A DNA stretch of 64,000 nt from Orthonyx spaldingii (taxonomy: Eukaryota > Chordata > Aves > Passeriformes > Orthonychidae): contig VZTJ01004779.1 in assembly GCA_013397795.1 (NCBI GenBank), positions 599,835-663,834 on the forward strand, given 5' to 3'. Position 1 is the stretch's first letter, and each line of letters starts with the position of its first letter. The notes under the pieces are model-generated. The model was given only the letters and a program-made list of their open reading frames with translations. It had not been told where the DNA came from and ran no database searches. Shown here one piece after another: positions 1-13,460 of the stretch. Position numbers and translations under genes: made by a program.

Positions 1-150
1 CAGGGCAGCCTGTTTTTTGCACCACAGCATTCTTCAAAACCCCACATCCTGCAGAGTCTTTGCTACTGGTGCAAGATGAGCTGAGGAGTTAAGAATGATA
101 CTGGAATTAGGGCTTATGCTTCTTGACAGTCATTATAGATATATATAAAT

Positions 151-215
151 CATAGAATTACAGAAAAGTTCAGGTTGGAAAAGACCTTGGGCTGATTTAG
201 CTCTAGGTTTTTGAT
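151..215 (-). mobile_element. CR1 LINE 3'-end remnant
   Basis: The plus strand reads catagaattacag then caggttggaaaagaccttgg, a decayed form of the reverse complement of the avian CR1 3' end (consensus catagaatcatagaat followed by ggttggaagggacctt). The element is therefore in minus orientation. Only the terminal part is recognisable and the left end of the insertion is unclear. Confidence 0.6.
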
Positions 216-2725
216 GTGCTCAAAGACAACCACTCACAGACTACCAGCTGTCAAAAGTAAAAGCACTAAAATATAAATACCATGACAAAATATCTTAATA
301 GATACATTTTTGGATGAAAGACAGTTCTTACTGTATTTTTCAGCTTGTTAAAGGTATTATTGTAAATAAAAGCAAACAAAATTTGATTTAAACAAAAAAA
401 ATCTTGCTTGATAAATGAAGGCTATGTTCTCCATGGGATACCTGTAAATTCTTTTACATGTCAGGGGCTTTGCCCTTTGACCAGCATTACACCAACCAGA
501 CCTATGATTAAGTGAAATGGATATAACTCCCACCAATCTGGGATTCCTGGCTCCCTAAATGTCAACTGGAAGTAAGCAAGTGTTGGCAAGACCCATTTTA
601 CCCCAGGATGGTCTCATTACCTACAGTGTTTGAAGCACACATGAGAGTTCATTGTGAAATTCATAACGAGTAGCTCCTTGGAAAGATTTCATCTCCTTCC
701 ATGATTAAGAAAAATAAAAAAATAAGCATCAAATTTTCCTCAAAACTACTCTATTAAAGGCATGAAGCTAACTGTTTTTATATTGCTCAAACTCCACAGA
801 AGATGACACAGTTTTCAGTGACTGAGCTGAGTGCATCAGCTTTCATTAATGAAATGCACTCCACACAACACTTCAAAACCAGGACTGGTTGAGTCTGTGA
901 GTGGTTGAGTGCTTTCTATACATTTTTGTTCCAGTAATACTCCAGAGTATATTTACTAAATTTGAATACAAACCAGGTAAATTAAAGGTAAACATGCCTT
1001 ACTGCATAAATACAAATGAAGTTCTGGGAAGATTCTGGAGGAATATTTGATTCTATTCACTAACAGCACTAATCTCACAGTAGAACCACTGTGCAATACT
1101 GCAAACTGCTGACTATGGCTGGCCTTATTTTTATGGTGGTAAAATGAATTATAGACTCTTTATTAATTATAGAGTGATCAAATCTTTGTAAGATTTGCCT
1201 TAAGATGATACATTTCTTCCTCCAATCTTATGTAGGTTCCCAGTGTTAATAAAGAAACAATTGAGACATGATTTCCTCCTTTACAAAATGCTCTTCAACT
1301 TTCTCATAACACCAGAATTTGCTGGTGTTTCAGATGTGATAAATTTTATGTCTTCATGCACTTTTCCCACACATAACCAAGGACAGGTATCTTTCTGGCA
1401 AGCAATAGCACAGAACTCTCTTTTTTATGATTTTCCTGCAGTGATATTTTCTAGGAAATGGGGTACATGGATAAGAAATATTTTCCCCATTAGGAATATG
1501 GCAAGGAGAGAGAGAGAGAGCTAACCTTTGAGGAAGGAGAAAAAGAGAAGTAAACTAAGAAGAGAAAAAAGGGGAGTACAGAAAAAAACCCAAACAGAAA
1601 CAAGGGAAGCAAGATGGAGAAAGACAGAGGAGAGTAAGAGCACAGAAAGAATTACTTTTTGAAAATAAGAATTAAGAGAACCCTATGAGAATAGTTTTCC
1701 ATGAAACAAGAACTATTTTCATTTTTGCTTTTTCTATTGCATGGCCAAAATTTCAGTTTTCTGTTAAGGGTATCACACTCAGCTGGAGTGCTGGTCATAC
1801 ATAAATAAGTTTAGCCCTAAGATGGAAAAACACATTAATACTCTAAAAGTCCCACTCGAGTGTGAGTGTCCAGCAGATCTTGTTGTAGAACAGTTGGCCT
1901 AAATAATTGGACATTTGTTCCAACTGAACTGTTCTATTCTAGTCTATGCTATTTTATTCTCTTCTAATAAAAATGAGCTCTGCCTCTCAGTACATATCAA
2001 ACTCTGCTCTCTTTTAAGTAGAAAAATTGTATTATAGGAACAGATGCATCTTTCCTGTTTCCACGGGTCACAACTTGGCCTTTAGTATATGATAATCCTT
2101 CAATGTTACTTATGTCTTTTCCCCTCAGGATGTGTTTAAAAATTTACTAGAGTGCTTTCACCTTACTCTCTGTATCTTCCAGATGACATTTAAGTAAATA
2201 TGAAAGAAGACAGTAAACCATCATTGTTCAATTAACTATCTGTTCTATCAGCAATAACATCTCACCCTGACATATTGTCTTCAAGTATCTTCAGAGAGTA
2301 TGAAAAAATTTGTTTTCCAGATGTCTGAATTTGATAAATCAAAGCAATAATTTACAGTGAAAAGTGAATTGTTTACAATGTTTCCCAAGCTCTGTGGAAA
2401 AGAACATATTATCTTTGAAATGTGTGCAAAACATGTGGCTTGCCCTTTTTATTTTTAAACCATCTACAGTATCAGGTTGGGCCTCTGTCTAATGCATTTA
2501 TGAATGATAACAATAAAACAATTTCATGGGCTCTCTCATCTTGCATTCCTTAGCATGTCTTTGGTGCTATCCCACAAAGGGAACAAAGAACAGAGAAATA
2601 GAAATATTTACTTAAATGCAGTGTTGCCATTTTGGTTTTTTCCTTTTTTCTTTTACATATTCTCTGTATCCTTTAAACATATATTTGTAGCTTTGTAGCT
2701 TCCTATTTTAGCTTAGCTTCAGCAT

Positions 2726-3104
2726 TTTCCTAGGCAGGAAGACAAAACAAATTCCAGGGCCCCTATCCTATCCTGGTTCTCCCTGGCTACCAAGGTTGAA
2801 AACAGCTCTTCGAGACACATTTTCATAAACAAAGTACAACCAGTACTAAGGGAGGGACTCCAGAGAAGGGGCTTGACCTGGAAGGGAATTATATCACCAC
2901 TTGTCCTCCTAATTAGTGCTTTTTTATCAGTTATGCTAATTTACCACACTTATAAAACTGTATTCACCCCTGTGGGGGTGGGCTTTCGTGGACATTCTTC
3001 CATAACTGCCCCTGGAGGCCTCCAAATAAAGATCCACCTTTATATTACCTCCTATACTGAAAACTATCTTGAGTTTCATTTCTAGGTTGTGAAAAAGGCA
3101 ACAG
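2726..3104 (+). mobile_element. solo LTR, ERVK-like, next to exon 60
   Basis: This block of about 379 bp has LTR architecture on the plus strand: a U3-like region, a TATA box TATAAAA (2951-2957), then a polyadenylation signal AATAAA (3025-3030) 68 bp later. It is flanked by identical 6-bp repeats CAGCAT (2720-2725 and 3105-3110), the target duplication length of class II (ERVK-type) elements. The left terminus reads TTTCCTAGG, which would be a TG-start with a G to T change. No gag, pol or env sequence is present. It lies antisense to DMD and ends 33 bp from exon 60. The exact ends are moderately certain. Confidence 0.65.
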
Positions 3105-3136
3105 CAGCATAAAGAAAAAAGTTATGTGAAATATAC

Positions 3137-3283
3137 CTGTAACGCCTTCCACCTCGTGTTCAGGTCTTCCACACAGCTGAGATTGTACTGGGAGAGTTGA
3201 ATATCCGAGGGAGTGAAGCGGTGAGCGAGCTCATTGACGTGATGCACCTTTTCTTTAAGGGGAACAAGTTCTGCTCGATAGAC
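3137..3283 (-). CDS. DMD: dystrophin, exon 60 (human numbering)
   Basis: This exon encodes 49 residues of the end of the last spectrin-like repeat (R24) of dystrophin, the cytoskeletal protein that links F-actin to the membrane dystroglycan complex. Read on the minus strand it starts VYRAELVPLKEKV and contains LSQYNLS and VEDLNTRWKALQ, which align with my recollection of the human segment APLKENVSHVNDLA ... NLSTLEDLNTRWKLLQ. The acceptor is CACAG at 3284-3288 and the donor is CAG|GTATAT just below 3137. The length of 147 bp equals human exon 60, and it begins and ends in phase 0. It is GC-richer than its surroundings. The next exon (61) is off the left edge. An LTR sits 27 bp beyond the donor. 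Confidence 0.96.
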
Positions 3284-5174
3284 CTGTGTGATTCAAATAT
3301 AAATATAAATAAATATAAGCACTAACTTCAAAAACTTTTGGCTCTGCTACCAGCTGATTCGTGACGTAAAGATATTACGTGCCAAGCTGAAAGGAAGGAG
3401 CATGTGGTCATGATTCAGTTACCAGTCTGTTTATTTAAATTCATATGGGCTTTAGGGCTCAAGTGTAAGGCCTGGCATTTCAGGAGGTGCTATGAATTTG
3501 GAACCTTCATAGCCACTTTTGCCCAGTTAAGCTGAATTTCTACCCAGCACACCCACGGGGAGGTGCACCGCAGAGCACACTTGTCTCCTGCCTCATCCTT
3601 TACGTGTGTGTAACGTGTTCCTTCAGGATGGATGGGAGTGGTGAGTACAGTTTAACGCAGGGAAACAGAGGAAGACAGCTGTTCCCAAATACAACAAACG
3701 TAAAAATGATACAATTATTACACACTCCAACAAGGCCATGATTTTACCATGCATATCTTGTGTGTTACAAATAAAAATGAGAACAAAATTTGCTATGAAA
3801 CCCAAACTGGCTTACATGACTCATATTTAAAAGAGAAAACACAATAATGTTTCTTTTAAGATAACCTTTAAAACTATGCATAAAAGCCACCTAGCCAATA
3901 ACTTCAGTAATGTATGTGAAAACCAGAAACTGCTAGTTACAAACTTCTTCTTTTTTAAAATCAACAACCTGATGAGGATGTTTCCATGATGTATCTGAGT
4001 ACATTCTGATAAATTCAGGACGCCATGACTTTATCAAAAAGAGGAGACTCTATGTAGATCTTCCACTGCTCCATATCTATCTTTTCTAAGGAGACATTTA
4101 TGAATCTTTAATGTGATAAAATATGTCAAAATGTAACAATGAGTCATTTCTAAGGGACAAATTCTGTCATTCTCAGGAGCATGTTTTATTGCCATATGAT
4201 GTCTGCAAACAAAGGCAGAATAATTTACTTGCTGTATTAGTCTGCTCTCTAGCTCCTTTCTCTCAGCGCTTTTAATACAAACTAAATCTGGTCTGCATCT
4301 CATTTTAGATCATCAAATAACCTGAAATTATTGCCTAGTAATCTTTTCATCAACATGTGATGCAACACAAGGTAAAAAAGCCCATCCAGCATCTCAGTGA
4401 ATCTTAGGAGTAAATAATATGAAGACATTCATAGACATTAGAATGCCATGAAGAGCGCTAAAGGTAAACATCATTGAGAAATTGTTCCGCAAATGTCTTT
4501 TAAAGCCAGACTTGACTTCCATCAATTATCTTTAATTACCCTGCAACATAAGGAGTTAGACTGACTTAAGTGGTACTCGTACAGTGAATGACTCTAATGA
4601 TCAATCTTTAAAATACACCGTCAGAAGGGATGTGTATTTCATAAAGGAAGTGCAGAGAACTATGCAAGTGCCACAATGTGAGAGAAGATGCATACATCAA
4701 GTCCATGGCATAACAGTTGACTTCCACATTTCACCAGTTTGATACCACTGGAGTAGAACTGACATTACTGGTGAGAACTGATTTACAGTTTTGTGCTGAG
4801 CAAGGTCTGAAATACAAAGAAAAGGAAGAGAGCTGAGGTTTGGTTTCACCCCAGGGAGTTATATATGTGCTTACCCTGAACTTTTTAGTTAGCAATTGAA
4901 TTCAGAGAACAAACAACATGCTTTAAAAGTAGACATTTGTTGTTGTGAAGTAAAGGCCTCAAAGGCTGAAGACATATATACACCCCTATCTGAACACTTC
5001 ACTTACGAGTAGTTGTTTTACTGCTTTTTTTCCTGTGATCTGCTATTTTCATGGCCCAAGGTGCCTGGTCATGACTCTGTGGCTTACACTTGGAATTATC
5101 AACTCAGTTCCTCCAGTGTTGCTTCTTTTCCAAGATGAGAGAACACCTCTCATCTCATGTCAACAATAACCACT

Positions 5175-5300
5175 TTATGTATAAAAATATAAATACACAT
5201 GTGTATATATTTAGATATCTTATAAAATATATAATCAAGGTAATATATGATAAAAATTAAATACACACAATAAAGATATATATGAAATAAAAATCAATGA
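5175..5300. repeat. AT-rich low-complexity tract
   Basis: The tract is dominated by TATA, ATAAAA and AAATAT runs without a fixed period. It is a simple low-complexity segment within the intron, with no coding content. Confidence 0.6.
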
Positions 5301-7699
5301 TAGAATAAATGCAGATCAATAGATGCAAAGATCAGTTCCCACACTACAATGCACTTTAATGCAGTTCCTATATTAAATCAAGTTAAATTTCTATTATTTT
5401 ATGGGATTAGGATCAGGTTTCTGATTGAAAAACTTCACTGCTTAAGGAAAGCACACAGGCCTTATCAGGTACTTGTTTTTAAACTTATATTAAAGTATTT
5501 GGCTGATTTCAGACCAATTATTTGCATCTGCATTGTGGATTTGAAAGTACTGGTCTCACTTGAATACTGACAGAAGTTATTAGGTAAATCACACAGCCAT
5601 TATGCATACATTAAGGTGAAATAGAAAATCCTTCATAATTAGTCAGTATGTTTTTTGACTGTAAGTTATTTTACAGACAGAAAGGCTATGGCACAGAAGC
5701 AACTCACACAAAAAGAAATGAAATCATAGAAACAGATATGGAAGTAAAGAAGAAAACTCATCTTCTACCTTCTCTTCAATCGATGTCTTAATTAATTTTC
5801 TGTGCTGCAAGGATAATGATATTTGCAGTGTGATACTAATTTTCCAATGCACAAAATACAACAGCTTTTGCCTTTAAATTTGTTATTCTGTATTCTATTA
5901 TCACTAAGCCTGAATTTTTGTTAGTGTTTGTATTAGTTGGACAAATCCAACCATGATAAACAGCAAGAACAAAAAAAGAAATGCCAGTCGATGAACAACT
6001 ATCTAATTAATGCCAGTAAGCTTGCAATTAAAAACCTGTAGACAGAAAAGAGAAAAATAACCATAGAAAGATTTGAAATATGACTTTGTATTATTAAAAA
6101 GTCAGCAACTGTAAGCCTTCTTTAAGCAATAGTTTATCACAGGCAACTAGTCCATCAGTCAGCATACATGATTCTAGAGCTAAACATCTATAGAAGCAGA
6201 TATTTGGAATTTTTACTGGAAATGTGTTACAGAAATATTTACATTTTAATAATAATTTTGTATAATACAAGAGTGATGGATTTTTTTTCTATTTTTTTTT
6301 TCCTTCTGCATGAAGACCACTAAACATATAACAGGTTTATAAAAAAAAAAAAATTAAAGAATGCTATTGCTGGTAATTTAAAAACAAACATACATGGTGA
6401 GTAGTAGTGTATTACTACTGCAAGGAGATGTACCCATTAAGTTGCTCAGAGTGCAAATGAGTTCACAGTATGAACAGCGACAGGACAACCAGCCCCAAAT
6501 TATCTTCATTATAACTGTCCTTATGCAAGAAAGAATTTCAATGGTTTGTGATACTGTAGGTGGTAGATTGGATTTCAAATGATCCGTACAGTCTTGTTAG
6601 AAAATATTTCAAAATGCCGTAGAAAATGAGCAAGGACTCTGGAAGGCACATACCACACACATCCTAACCAGACAAATACTAAAAGTCTAGAGAACACACA
6701 GGGACCTTAATCAGATGAAGAGTTCATCTTGCCCAGTCCCTCGTCTGATAGCAGCCAATACAATTGCTTGAGGAAGAAAGTGAGGGAAAGCATCAGCTTC
6801 CCTGTCCCTTGTACTCTTCCAGCTCAGCAATTTGAGTTTCAGAGGTTATAGAGCCAGAAGCTGTATTTTACGTCAAACAGATTGTGGTGGAATCTTTTCT
6901 AAGAAATTGCATACTTGATTTTTGGACTAACATAGGGTTTTATGATCCAAAATATCTTATCGTAAGCTCAGCATTTAGCTTAGAGTTTTTGGGTGTCTTA
7001 AACCTATTTCTAGAGACCCACTTGTGACATTCCCTAATTCTTAGCTCATAAGAGACAGATATCAGCCATTCCCGGTGGACTTTGTGCTATGTCAGGGTGT
7101 ACAACCCATACATCATGTTTTTTTAATTCATGCTTAAGATGCCAAGACTGAGATATATTTCATTAAATGTGGATATCTATAAGGTATTGACATCTGAGTG
7201 AGTTGCCTTTATATTTACATGGCCCTTTTATACTCCAAAGCTAATCAAAACCAGGAGCTGAACATAATGTAAGGTTTTGCTATAAAGTGGCACAAATCAC
7301 ATTCTGAATTGCAACAACCGAAACGAGCAGATTTTCATTGACTATATTGGGAGCCTAGGCAACTAACTCACATGCAGAAAGCTATCTGATGTATGAGAAA
7401 TAAGACAAACCCCACTCCAACATCATTTATTCTGTCCTTGGATACCTTTTATCTAGTCTGTTTTAATCTCTTTTAGATTTGGGATCCCAAACACTTTCTA
7501 CTGTATACATGATATAGATACAACAGGGACTGACACTGTGGCACCATGATATTTCCTGCTTTATCAATAATTTTCAGTAATTCCTTGCATTTCATTTGGC
7601 TTTCTGAGCAGTCCTGAGTATTGATGTGATGTTTTCAGAGAGTTCTGTTATGATTCCAACACCTCTTTCACAAGTGCTAAAGAGATCATTACTGTACAC

Positions 7700-7945
7700 A
7701 GAAAGCTGGGACAGCTTTTTCTACATTTTGCTTGAGATTTATTAGCCTTTGATTTCATCTGCCATCACTTTTCTGGCAGTCAGTACTGTGAAGGTTTTCC
7801 ATAGCTGTTTGCAATCTGTCCTCACCTTATTGAATATGTTTGTATCATCAAGATGTGGCACTTCATTAATAATTTTCCTTTCCAGCTCATTTATGTACAT
7901 GCTGAACAGAGTAGACCTTCTGGAGCGCATCACCTTCCTCTGGGA
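7700..7945 (-). mobile_element. ancient CR1-like LINE fragment
   Basis: The plus strand contains the order of words seen in the reverse complement of old CR1 elements: gtatcatcaagatgtggca, then attaataattttcc, then catgctgaacagagtagacc, resembling the CR1 passage about detecting the RT-end region (consensus gtatcatctgcaaactt ... attaatgaagatgttaaacag). Divergence is high and the limits are not clear; similar decayed sequence may extend on both sides. Confidence 0.45.
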
Positions 7946-9436
7946 AAACTGACCTGTGCCTTATGTTTTCTGTCTTTTACAGGAAACTACCAGATAATTG
8001 GTTGTTTATCCACCTGAAGACCTTCTCTGTTGTCTCTCTGGAACTTAGTTTCTTTGCTGGAAGATACCCTTAGAATCCTTGGGGAGTGGCAAAAGGCTTA
8101 TACTGCCTTAGACAATATGCTACTGTTTCCTTGAAGGTAGAGTTGGAGATGTAAGGCACACCTACAACAGTGTTATTTCTTCTACAGAATATCCTTTCTC
8201 AGATTTCCTGATCTGTAGGTTCACAGGCCTGATTGCACTATTTGAAAATTATCACCACATGTGTCCCTCTTCATTCCTCATTAAAACCCCCTGATTTTAA
8301 GTAACAAAATGCTGTTAACAGATACAACTATTTCACACGTCCATTAGAACACTTGACCAAACAGCCGTCTGGTTCTGCTGATTTAATGATCTCAACCACG
8401 ACAATTTGTATTTTTGCTTCACATAGGTTTCTTTATTATTTTCTTTAGCCTCCCCATCCTTCCAGGTCTTTCTGAATCCATTTGGACAGCATGGATTTGT
8501 TCTCAGGGTGCAGTGTAGTGCCTCTGTGCTGCCCTCACACACTTTGTCCTTTCGGTTCCTATTCGACAGGCTTCCTCATTTGTGTGCAGCTTTCTTTCTG
8601 CAAACTGAACACTGCTGTAGTGGATTTTTTGGGTTATTTTTGTCCCTGCAGAGATGCTGACCTTTAGTTCATAATGATCCCTATTATGATAGCAATGTTT
8701 TGAACTTGCAGTGCTCAGTACCAAGCCAAAGCTTTCCCCAACTGATTATTCTCTTGGAGTTTCTTATTTATTTTCTATTTAGTGCTGGAACTTCAATTCC
8801 AAAAGGATTTTAGGCTAGTGTCTGCAATTACAGATCAGATTCTAACATATTTTAGAAGATGCAGGATAAGCCTCCCATAATTATTTGCAAGTCCTTTTCT
8901 GTATATTTTCCATTACATTTGTTTGTGCTTTGGATATCCTGTTCCAAGGTAGTAAAAGCCACGAGATAGCCCTCACCTTTTTCCAGAATACCAACTCTAG
9001 TAATGAAAATTTGATGATTAGGTTTTTTTCAGATGTCTTTTCTTCCACATTTCACATGCTATGTGAGTGGTTTTATCCTATTTTTTATTTAAGGAACCCT
9101 AACACAGACTGATTTCTGCTTTGGAAGGCTGCCCAATCTTCAGAAGAGAGAAAAAAAAATCTAGGTGTTTTTATTTAAAGATTCACCAAAGTGAGATGGT
9201 TTTTGTCAACGCCATGAAAAGGTTTGTTTTTTCTTTTAGGATTCATAAATTGGTTTCATAGAATCTGAAATAAAATTCACTAATCATTCAAGTAGAAGAG
9301 TAAAAAAATAAAACAAGCTTATTTCAAAATCAATATTATGTATTTTATGCTAATTGTATATACTTATATTTATATATCATATGTCTTTATAGATATTTAT
9401 ATAAAAGAATACATAAAAATATAGTATATATTTATT

Positions 9437-9458
9437 GTGTATATATATATATATATAA
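9437..9458. repeat. TA dinucleotide microsatellite
   Basis: A run of about ten TA units follows TTGTGTA inside a longer AT-rich stretch (9.35-9.48 kb). Confidence 0.8.
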
Positions 9459-11532
9459 ATAAAATCAATATTATATGCTTCTCTAGCTTCACAGAGTTTT
9501 CATTACCAAATTCATAGCAATATTCAGGAAGGGACACTGACTCTACAATACACATTTTTCATTTTTTATCCCCCTTCTCCCTCAACCGCATGTGCAACTG
9601 CTGGCTGACAAGTCAAACACAGAGTTCAGGAATCCAACCAAAATTGAATCAAGTGCCTGTAGCTTCTGGCTCACTGTTGTTAATGGAATAGTGTGACTAA
9701 AGCCCATTAAGCCATTTGGAAAATACACCCTGAAGAGGAAGTGTATTCCCAGAACAGTGCCTATTGCTTGTGTGCAGAGAAAAACTAAAATTCAGACTGT
9801 TTTTTATTTATTGCCTGCTACTGAAAAATGCCATGATGAAAATTGCTTTTTCCATTTACTGTCCTTATTCCTACCGATCCCAACACCTACCATGTATGTT
9901 TAGATGTAGTCCATAACAGTGCCTTGTCAGAACAAATAGCAATTATGCAGCTGTATTAAGAATATAAAATCATTGCTGCTTAGCATTCACCACACTGACA
10001 AAAGGAAAATAACAGCATGCATGTGCAGTCTTATATTCCTATGTACATCTCAGTAGTATTGAGTTTAGCTATGTACGTCTTAAAAATTGTATTCAATAAA
10101 CAGACATTTAATAATTATTTATTTGCAATTGTTATGCAATTGTTCAATCAGAAACTTAAAACAAGCTATTAAGCTTTTCAATTATGATTTAAAATACAGT
10201 CAGTATTCCTATTGGCTCCCACTTACCTGAAACATTTCTGGAGTGAAAAATAGCTTGGGAGTGGATCCATTTTTTGTGTTATTTTGTCCTTTGTGTTCCT
10301 TAACAACACTTGGACTTGTAAACAGGTTTAGAAAAATCTAAGTGAGACCACATATGGACAATTACTCCACCACTGTGGTGCGATATTGTTTCCCAGCTAC
10401 ATTGTCCTGAGTCACCCTGAACACACTGGTAAAAATCAAGGCTCATTAGTGTTTCCCATACTCATGGGCAGAGACCATGAATCTCACAGGGCACATACTG
10501 CAGTATCCTTCTCTTGTTGCAAACAGGAGTTAAAGGAGACTTTAAAGTTCATTTCACCAATGCATCAAATGATTTAAATGTTCAATGCCAGCTTCTGGAA
10601 ATGAGTCTCTATCTGTTTGGTTATGGATGAAACTGGCGTGGTGCCTGTCTAAGATGTTAAAGGCAATTTGGCATAATCTCTAGCTTTTTATTCCTCAAAT
10701 TTTATGGACTGGCAATTATAGCAACACCAGCCTTTGATTTGAACACTATGTTTATGCTTAGAGCACAGCATTGGAAATTAAAATTGATCCCGAAGTTAGT
10801 TTCCTCCAGAGACAGTAAATGGAAGACCTCAGTAGATAGTATCCTCTCTCACAAATGTTCATTTTTACAAGCCTAAACACAAGGACTTGAAAGCATTTTT
10901 CTCAGCTTTTTATAAAATAGAAAAAAATCAAATAGTTTGAAAATCATCTCTAGTTTTCCAGCAATGGTATTTACTATTTACGAAGTTCATATCTAGACTT
11001 TATACAGAACTAAACATTGTGGCAACTATATTTAGAAATTAAATGTTTTGCACTTCTTAATACACTTTTCAAGACCACGCAGGCTCAGATGTACAAAAAC
11101 TGAAGGCAAGAACACAAATTTCATACTGTTATTAGTGTTTAAATGCATAATAGTTTCTAAATAATTTTGTATGTCTACTGAAAATCATTGCAAAGGCATG
11201 CACTAAAAAATGTTTTCTCACAAAACTCTAAACTGTCCTGAAAAGTATGCCGTAAAAATTAAAAACAAAAAATAAATTCTAAGTAGCAAAGACTTATAAG
11301 TCATTAGACAACTGGTTTGTCATTAATCTCCTGGTTTTGTGGGTGGGTAATATGGCTTTATTTATTGATGATTTTATAGATAGGTTATAGCCTAGGAAGA
11401 TTTAATCAATTATTATAGCATGTCATTTCATTTGAAAATACTAGTAAGTCTAATTTTCTCTAAAGGGAAATAACAAATCAAGTACCAGATCCAGAACTGC
11501 TAAAAACAGAGTTAACAGTGTCGCTGTAGAAA

Positions 11533-12110
11533 ACAGAATCACAGACTGGCTGAAGCTGGAAGGAAACTCTTGAGATCATCTTGCCCAACCCCTCTGCTCA
11601 GAGCAGGGCCGGTTGCCCAGAACCAAGTCCAGCCAGGTTTTAAATATCTCCAAGGATTGAGACTCCACCACTTCTCTGGGCAGCCTGTGCCAGTGTTTGA
11701 ACAGCCACCAGTGTCTCTTCTCATATTCAGGTGGAACTTCGTGGGTTTTAATTTGTGCCCATTGTCTCTTCTGTCAGTGGACAGTACTAAGAGGAGTCCA
11801 AGCTTTCTCTTCATTCCCTCTCATCAGGAATTTATACACATTGATAAGATACTGAGCTGCCTTGAGTCTCAAGGTTGAGCTGTCCCAGCTCTCTCAGCCT
11901 CTCCTCCCAGGAAAGGTGCTTCAGTCCTGTGACCATATTTGTGACCCTGCACTGGATCTGTCCCAGTGAAGTCCATACCTCTCTTGTACCTTGACCCAGC
12001 CCTCCAGGTGTGACCAGGGCTGAGCAGAGAGGAAGGATCACCTCTCCCAAACAGCTGGCAATCTTCTGCCAGTTCAGGGTGCTGTTGGCCTTCTTTGCCA
12101 TGAGGATGTG
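11533..12110 (-). mobile_element. CR1 LINE, 3' part (left piece of a split element)
   Basis: The plus strand starts with cagaatcacagactgg and continues through the typical reverse-complement CR1 3' UTR: ggaaactcttgagatcatc, cttctctgggcagcctgtgc, agctctctcagcctctcctc, gtgaccagggctgagcagag and gctgttggccttctttgcc. It is an older, diverged subfamily. The element is interrupted at 12110 by an LTR and resumes at 12872. Confidence 0.88.
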
Positions 12111-12871
12111 TGTAGGAGACTTAAAGATCACAATTTGTGCAAATGCTGTTAAGATCACTGAAGGACTTTACCACTGTAGCAAACCATGCAAACCATGCTC
12201 ATCTGCGACCACCAAAGCCCAGCCCGTACCAAATGACTGGAACTTGAGATAAGATAAAGGTGGTACTATTGTTCAATTATCTCAGGTCTAAGGAAAGGAA
12301 AATGAGGCTGGGGAGAAGGATGTTTCACAGCAAGGAGTCCATGGGAAGGCCAGGCTCAGCTGGTAGCTGGCCGTGGCTGGGTCTAGTGTGGGGAGACCAC
12401 AGCCCACTGACTCAAGACAGGAGGTCACTGATTCAAACGAAGAGAAAGAACAAGTATGGGACTAATTAGCATTGGAAGAGAGGGAATCATTTAAGCAACA
12501 GAATAAGAGAACTGTGTAGCCAATAAGCATTGACTCCTTTTTTTGCTAAAATATATAAATGGTGAGAAGTTTTGAGTGACCTTGGAACCTCCACTACTGA
12601 GAAGCCCAGGGTAAAGAGGATCAACAGGATACTGCTGGATCCATGGCTGGTGACTATTGTTCCACTTGATCTCTCTTTCTCTCTTCCCCTCACTCTCTTT
12701 CTCCCCTCCCTCTTCCCCACCCCCAACCCTTTTCTATTTCTTTCTATCTCTCTGCCTCACATTTTACTGTTAAATGAAATCCATACTATTGACTTCAGCA
12801 TATGGTCTTGTTTGCACTTTAATTCAGGCAGAGGCATCTCCCTAATAGTTGTAATAACTGGATTTTAAACA
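12111..12871 (+). mobile_element. solo LTR nested in CR1
   Basis: A 761-bp block with TG...CA ends (TGTAGGAGAC ... TTTTAAACA) interrupts a CR1 whose halves are co-linear on both sides. Flanking 5-mers ATGTG (12106-12110) and GTGTG (12872-12876) are a probable decayed target duplication. It contains a TATA-like AAATATATAAATGG near 12548 and a long pyrimidine-rich run (12661-12760) downstream, as in U5 of several avian ERVL-type LTRs. No internal retroviral sequence remains. Family assignment is by resemblance only. Confidence 0.78.
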
Positions 12872-13460
12872 GTGTGTTCCCGTCAGCTGTTTGCCTACCA
12901 GGACCCCAAGGCTCTTCTCTGCAGAGTTGCTTTCTGGCCAGTTGATCTTGAGTGTGTACTGTTACCTGGGGCTCTTCCTCCCAGGACACAAGACTTGGCA
13001 TTTCTCCTTGTTGAACTTCATGAGATCCCTCTCAGTCTAATTCTCCATGCTGTCAAGGTCCATATGAATGACACCACAACCATCTGGTGTATTAGCTGTT
13101 CCTCCCACTTTTGTATCAAGTGGGAAATTACTGAAGGTGAGCTCTGTCCCAGGGACCAGTTTATTAATGCAGATGTTAAATGATATCGAGCCAGGTTACC
13201 TCATATATGACTTGTCTCCAATGCAACTTTCTAGTCCTGGAGATGGTTTAAAAGATTAGCTGTTCCATCACATTTCCTGGGATTTAAGTGAGGCTGAATA
13301 ACCTGTAAGTCCCTGTGTCCTTCCTCCTGTCCTACTTGAAGGTGAGAGCGACACTTGCTCTCTTCCAGGATGCAAGAATTTCTCCCAGTTGCCGTGACTT
13401 TTGAAGACAATTGATAGTGGCCTCTCAATACTATCTGCCAACTCATTCAGCACTCATGGC
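12872..13460 (-). mobile_element. CR1 LINE (right piece of the split element)
   Basis: This continues the CR1 of 11533-12110 beyond the LTR. Recognisable reverse-complement words are gacttggcatttctccttg, ttgaacttcatgagatccc, accatctggtgtattagctg and ttattaatgcagatgttaaa, moving from the 3' UTR toward the end of ORF2. The last recognisable part, with actatctgccaactcattca near 13.43-13.45 kb, resembles reverse-transcriptase-region sequence. The 5' truncation point is approximate. Confidence 0.82.

Larger units (their letters stand above)
1..3136 (-). other. DMD: DMD intron 60 (5' portion, runs off left edge)
   Basis: This is the donor-proximal part of the intron after exon 60. It holds a short antisense-type CR1 remnant at about 151-215, a purine-rich run (1501-1680) with a short GA repeat, and an LTR at 2726-3104. 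Nothing else with coding or RNA character was recognised. The short open frames here have no recognisable domains. Confidence 0.85.

Noticed and set aside
11539..13183. Cluster of open frames on both strands
   Set aside because: All fall inside the split CR1 and its nested LTR.
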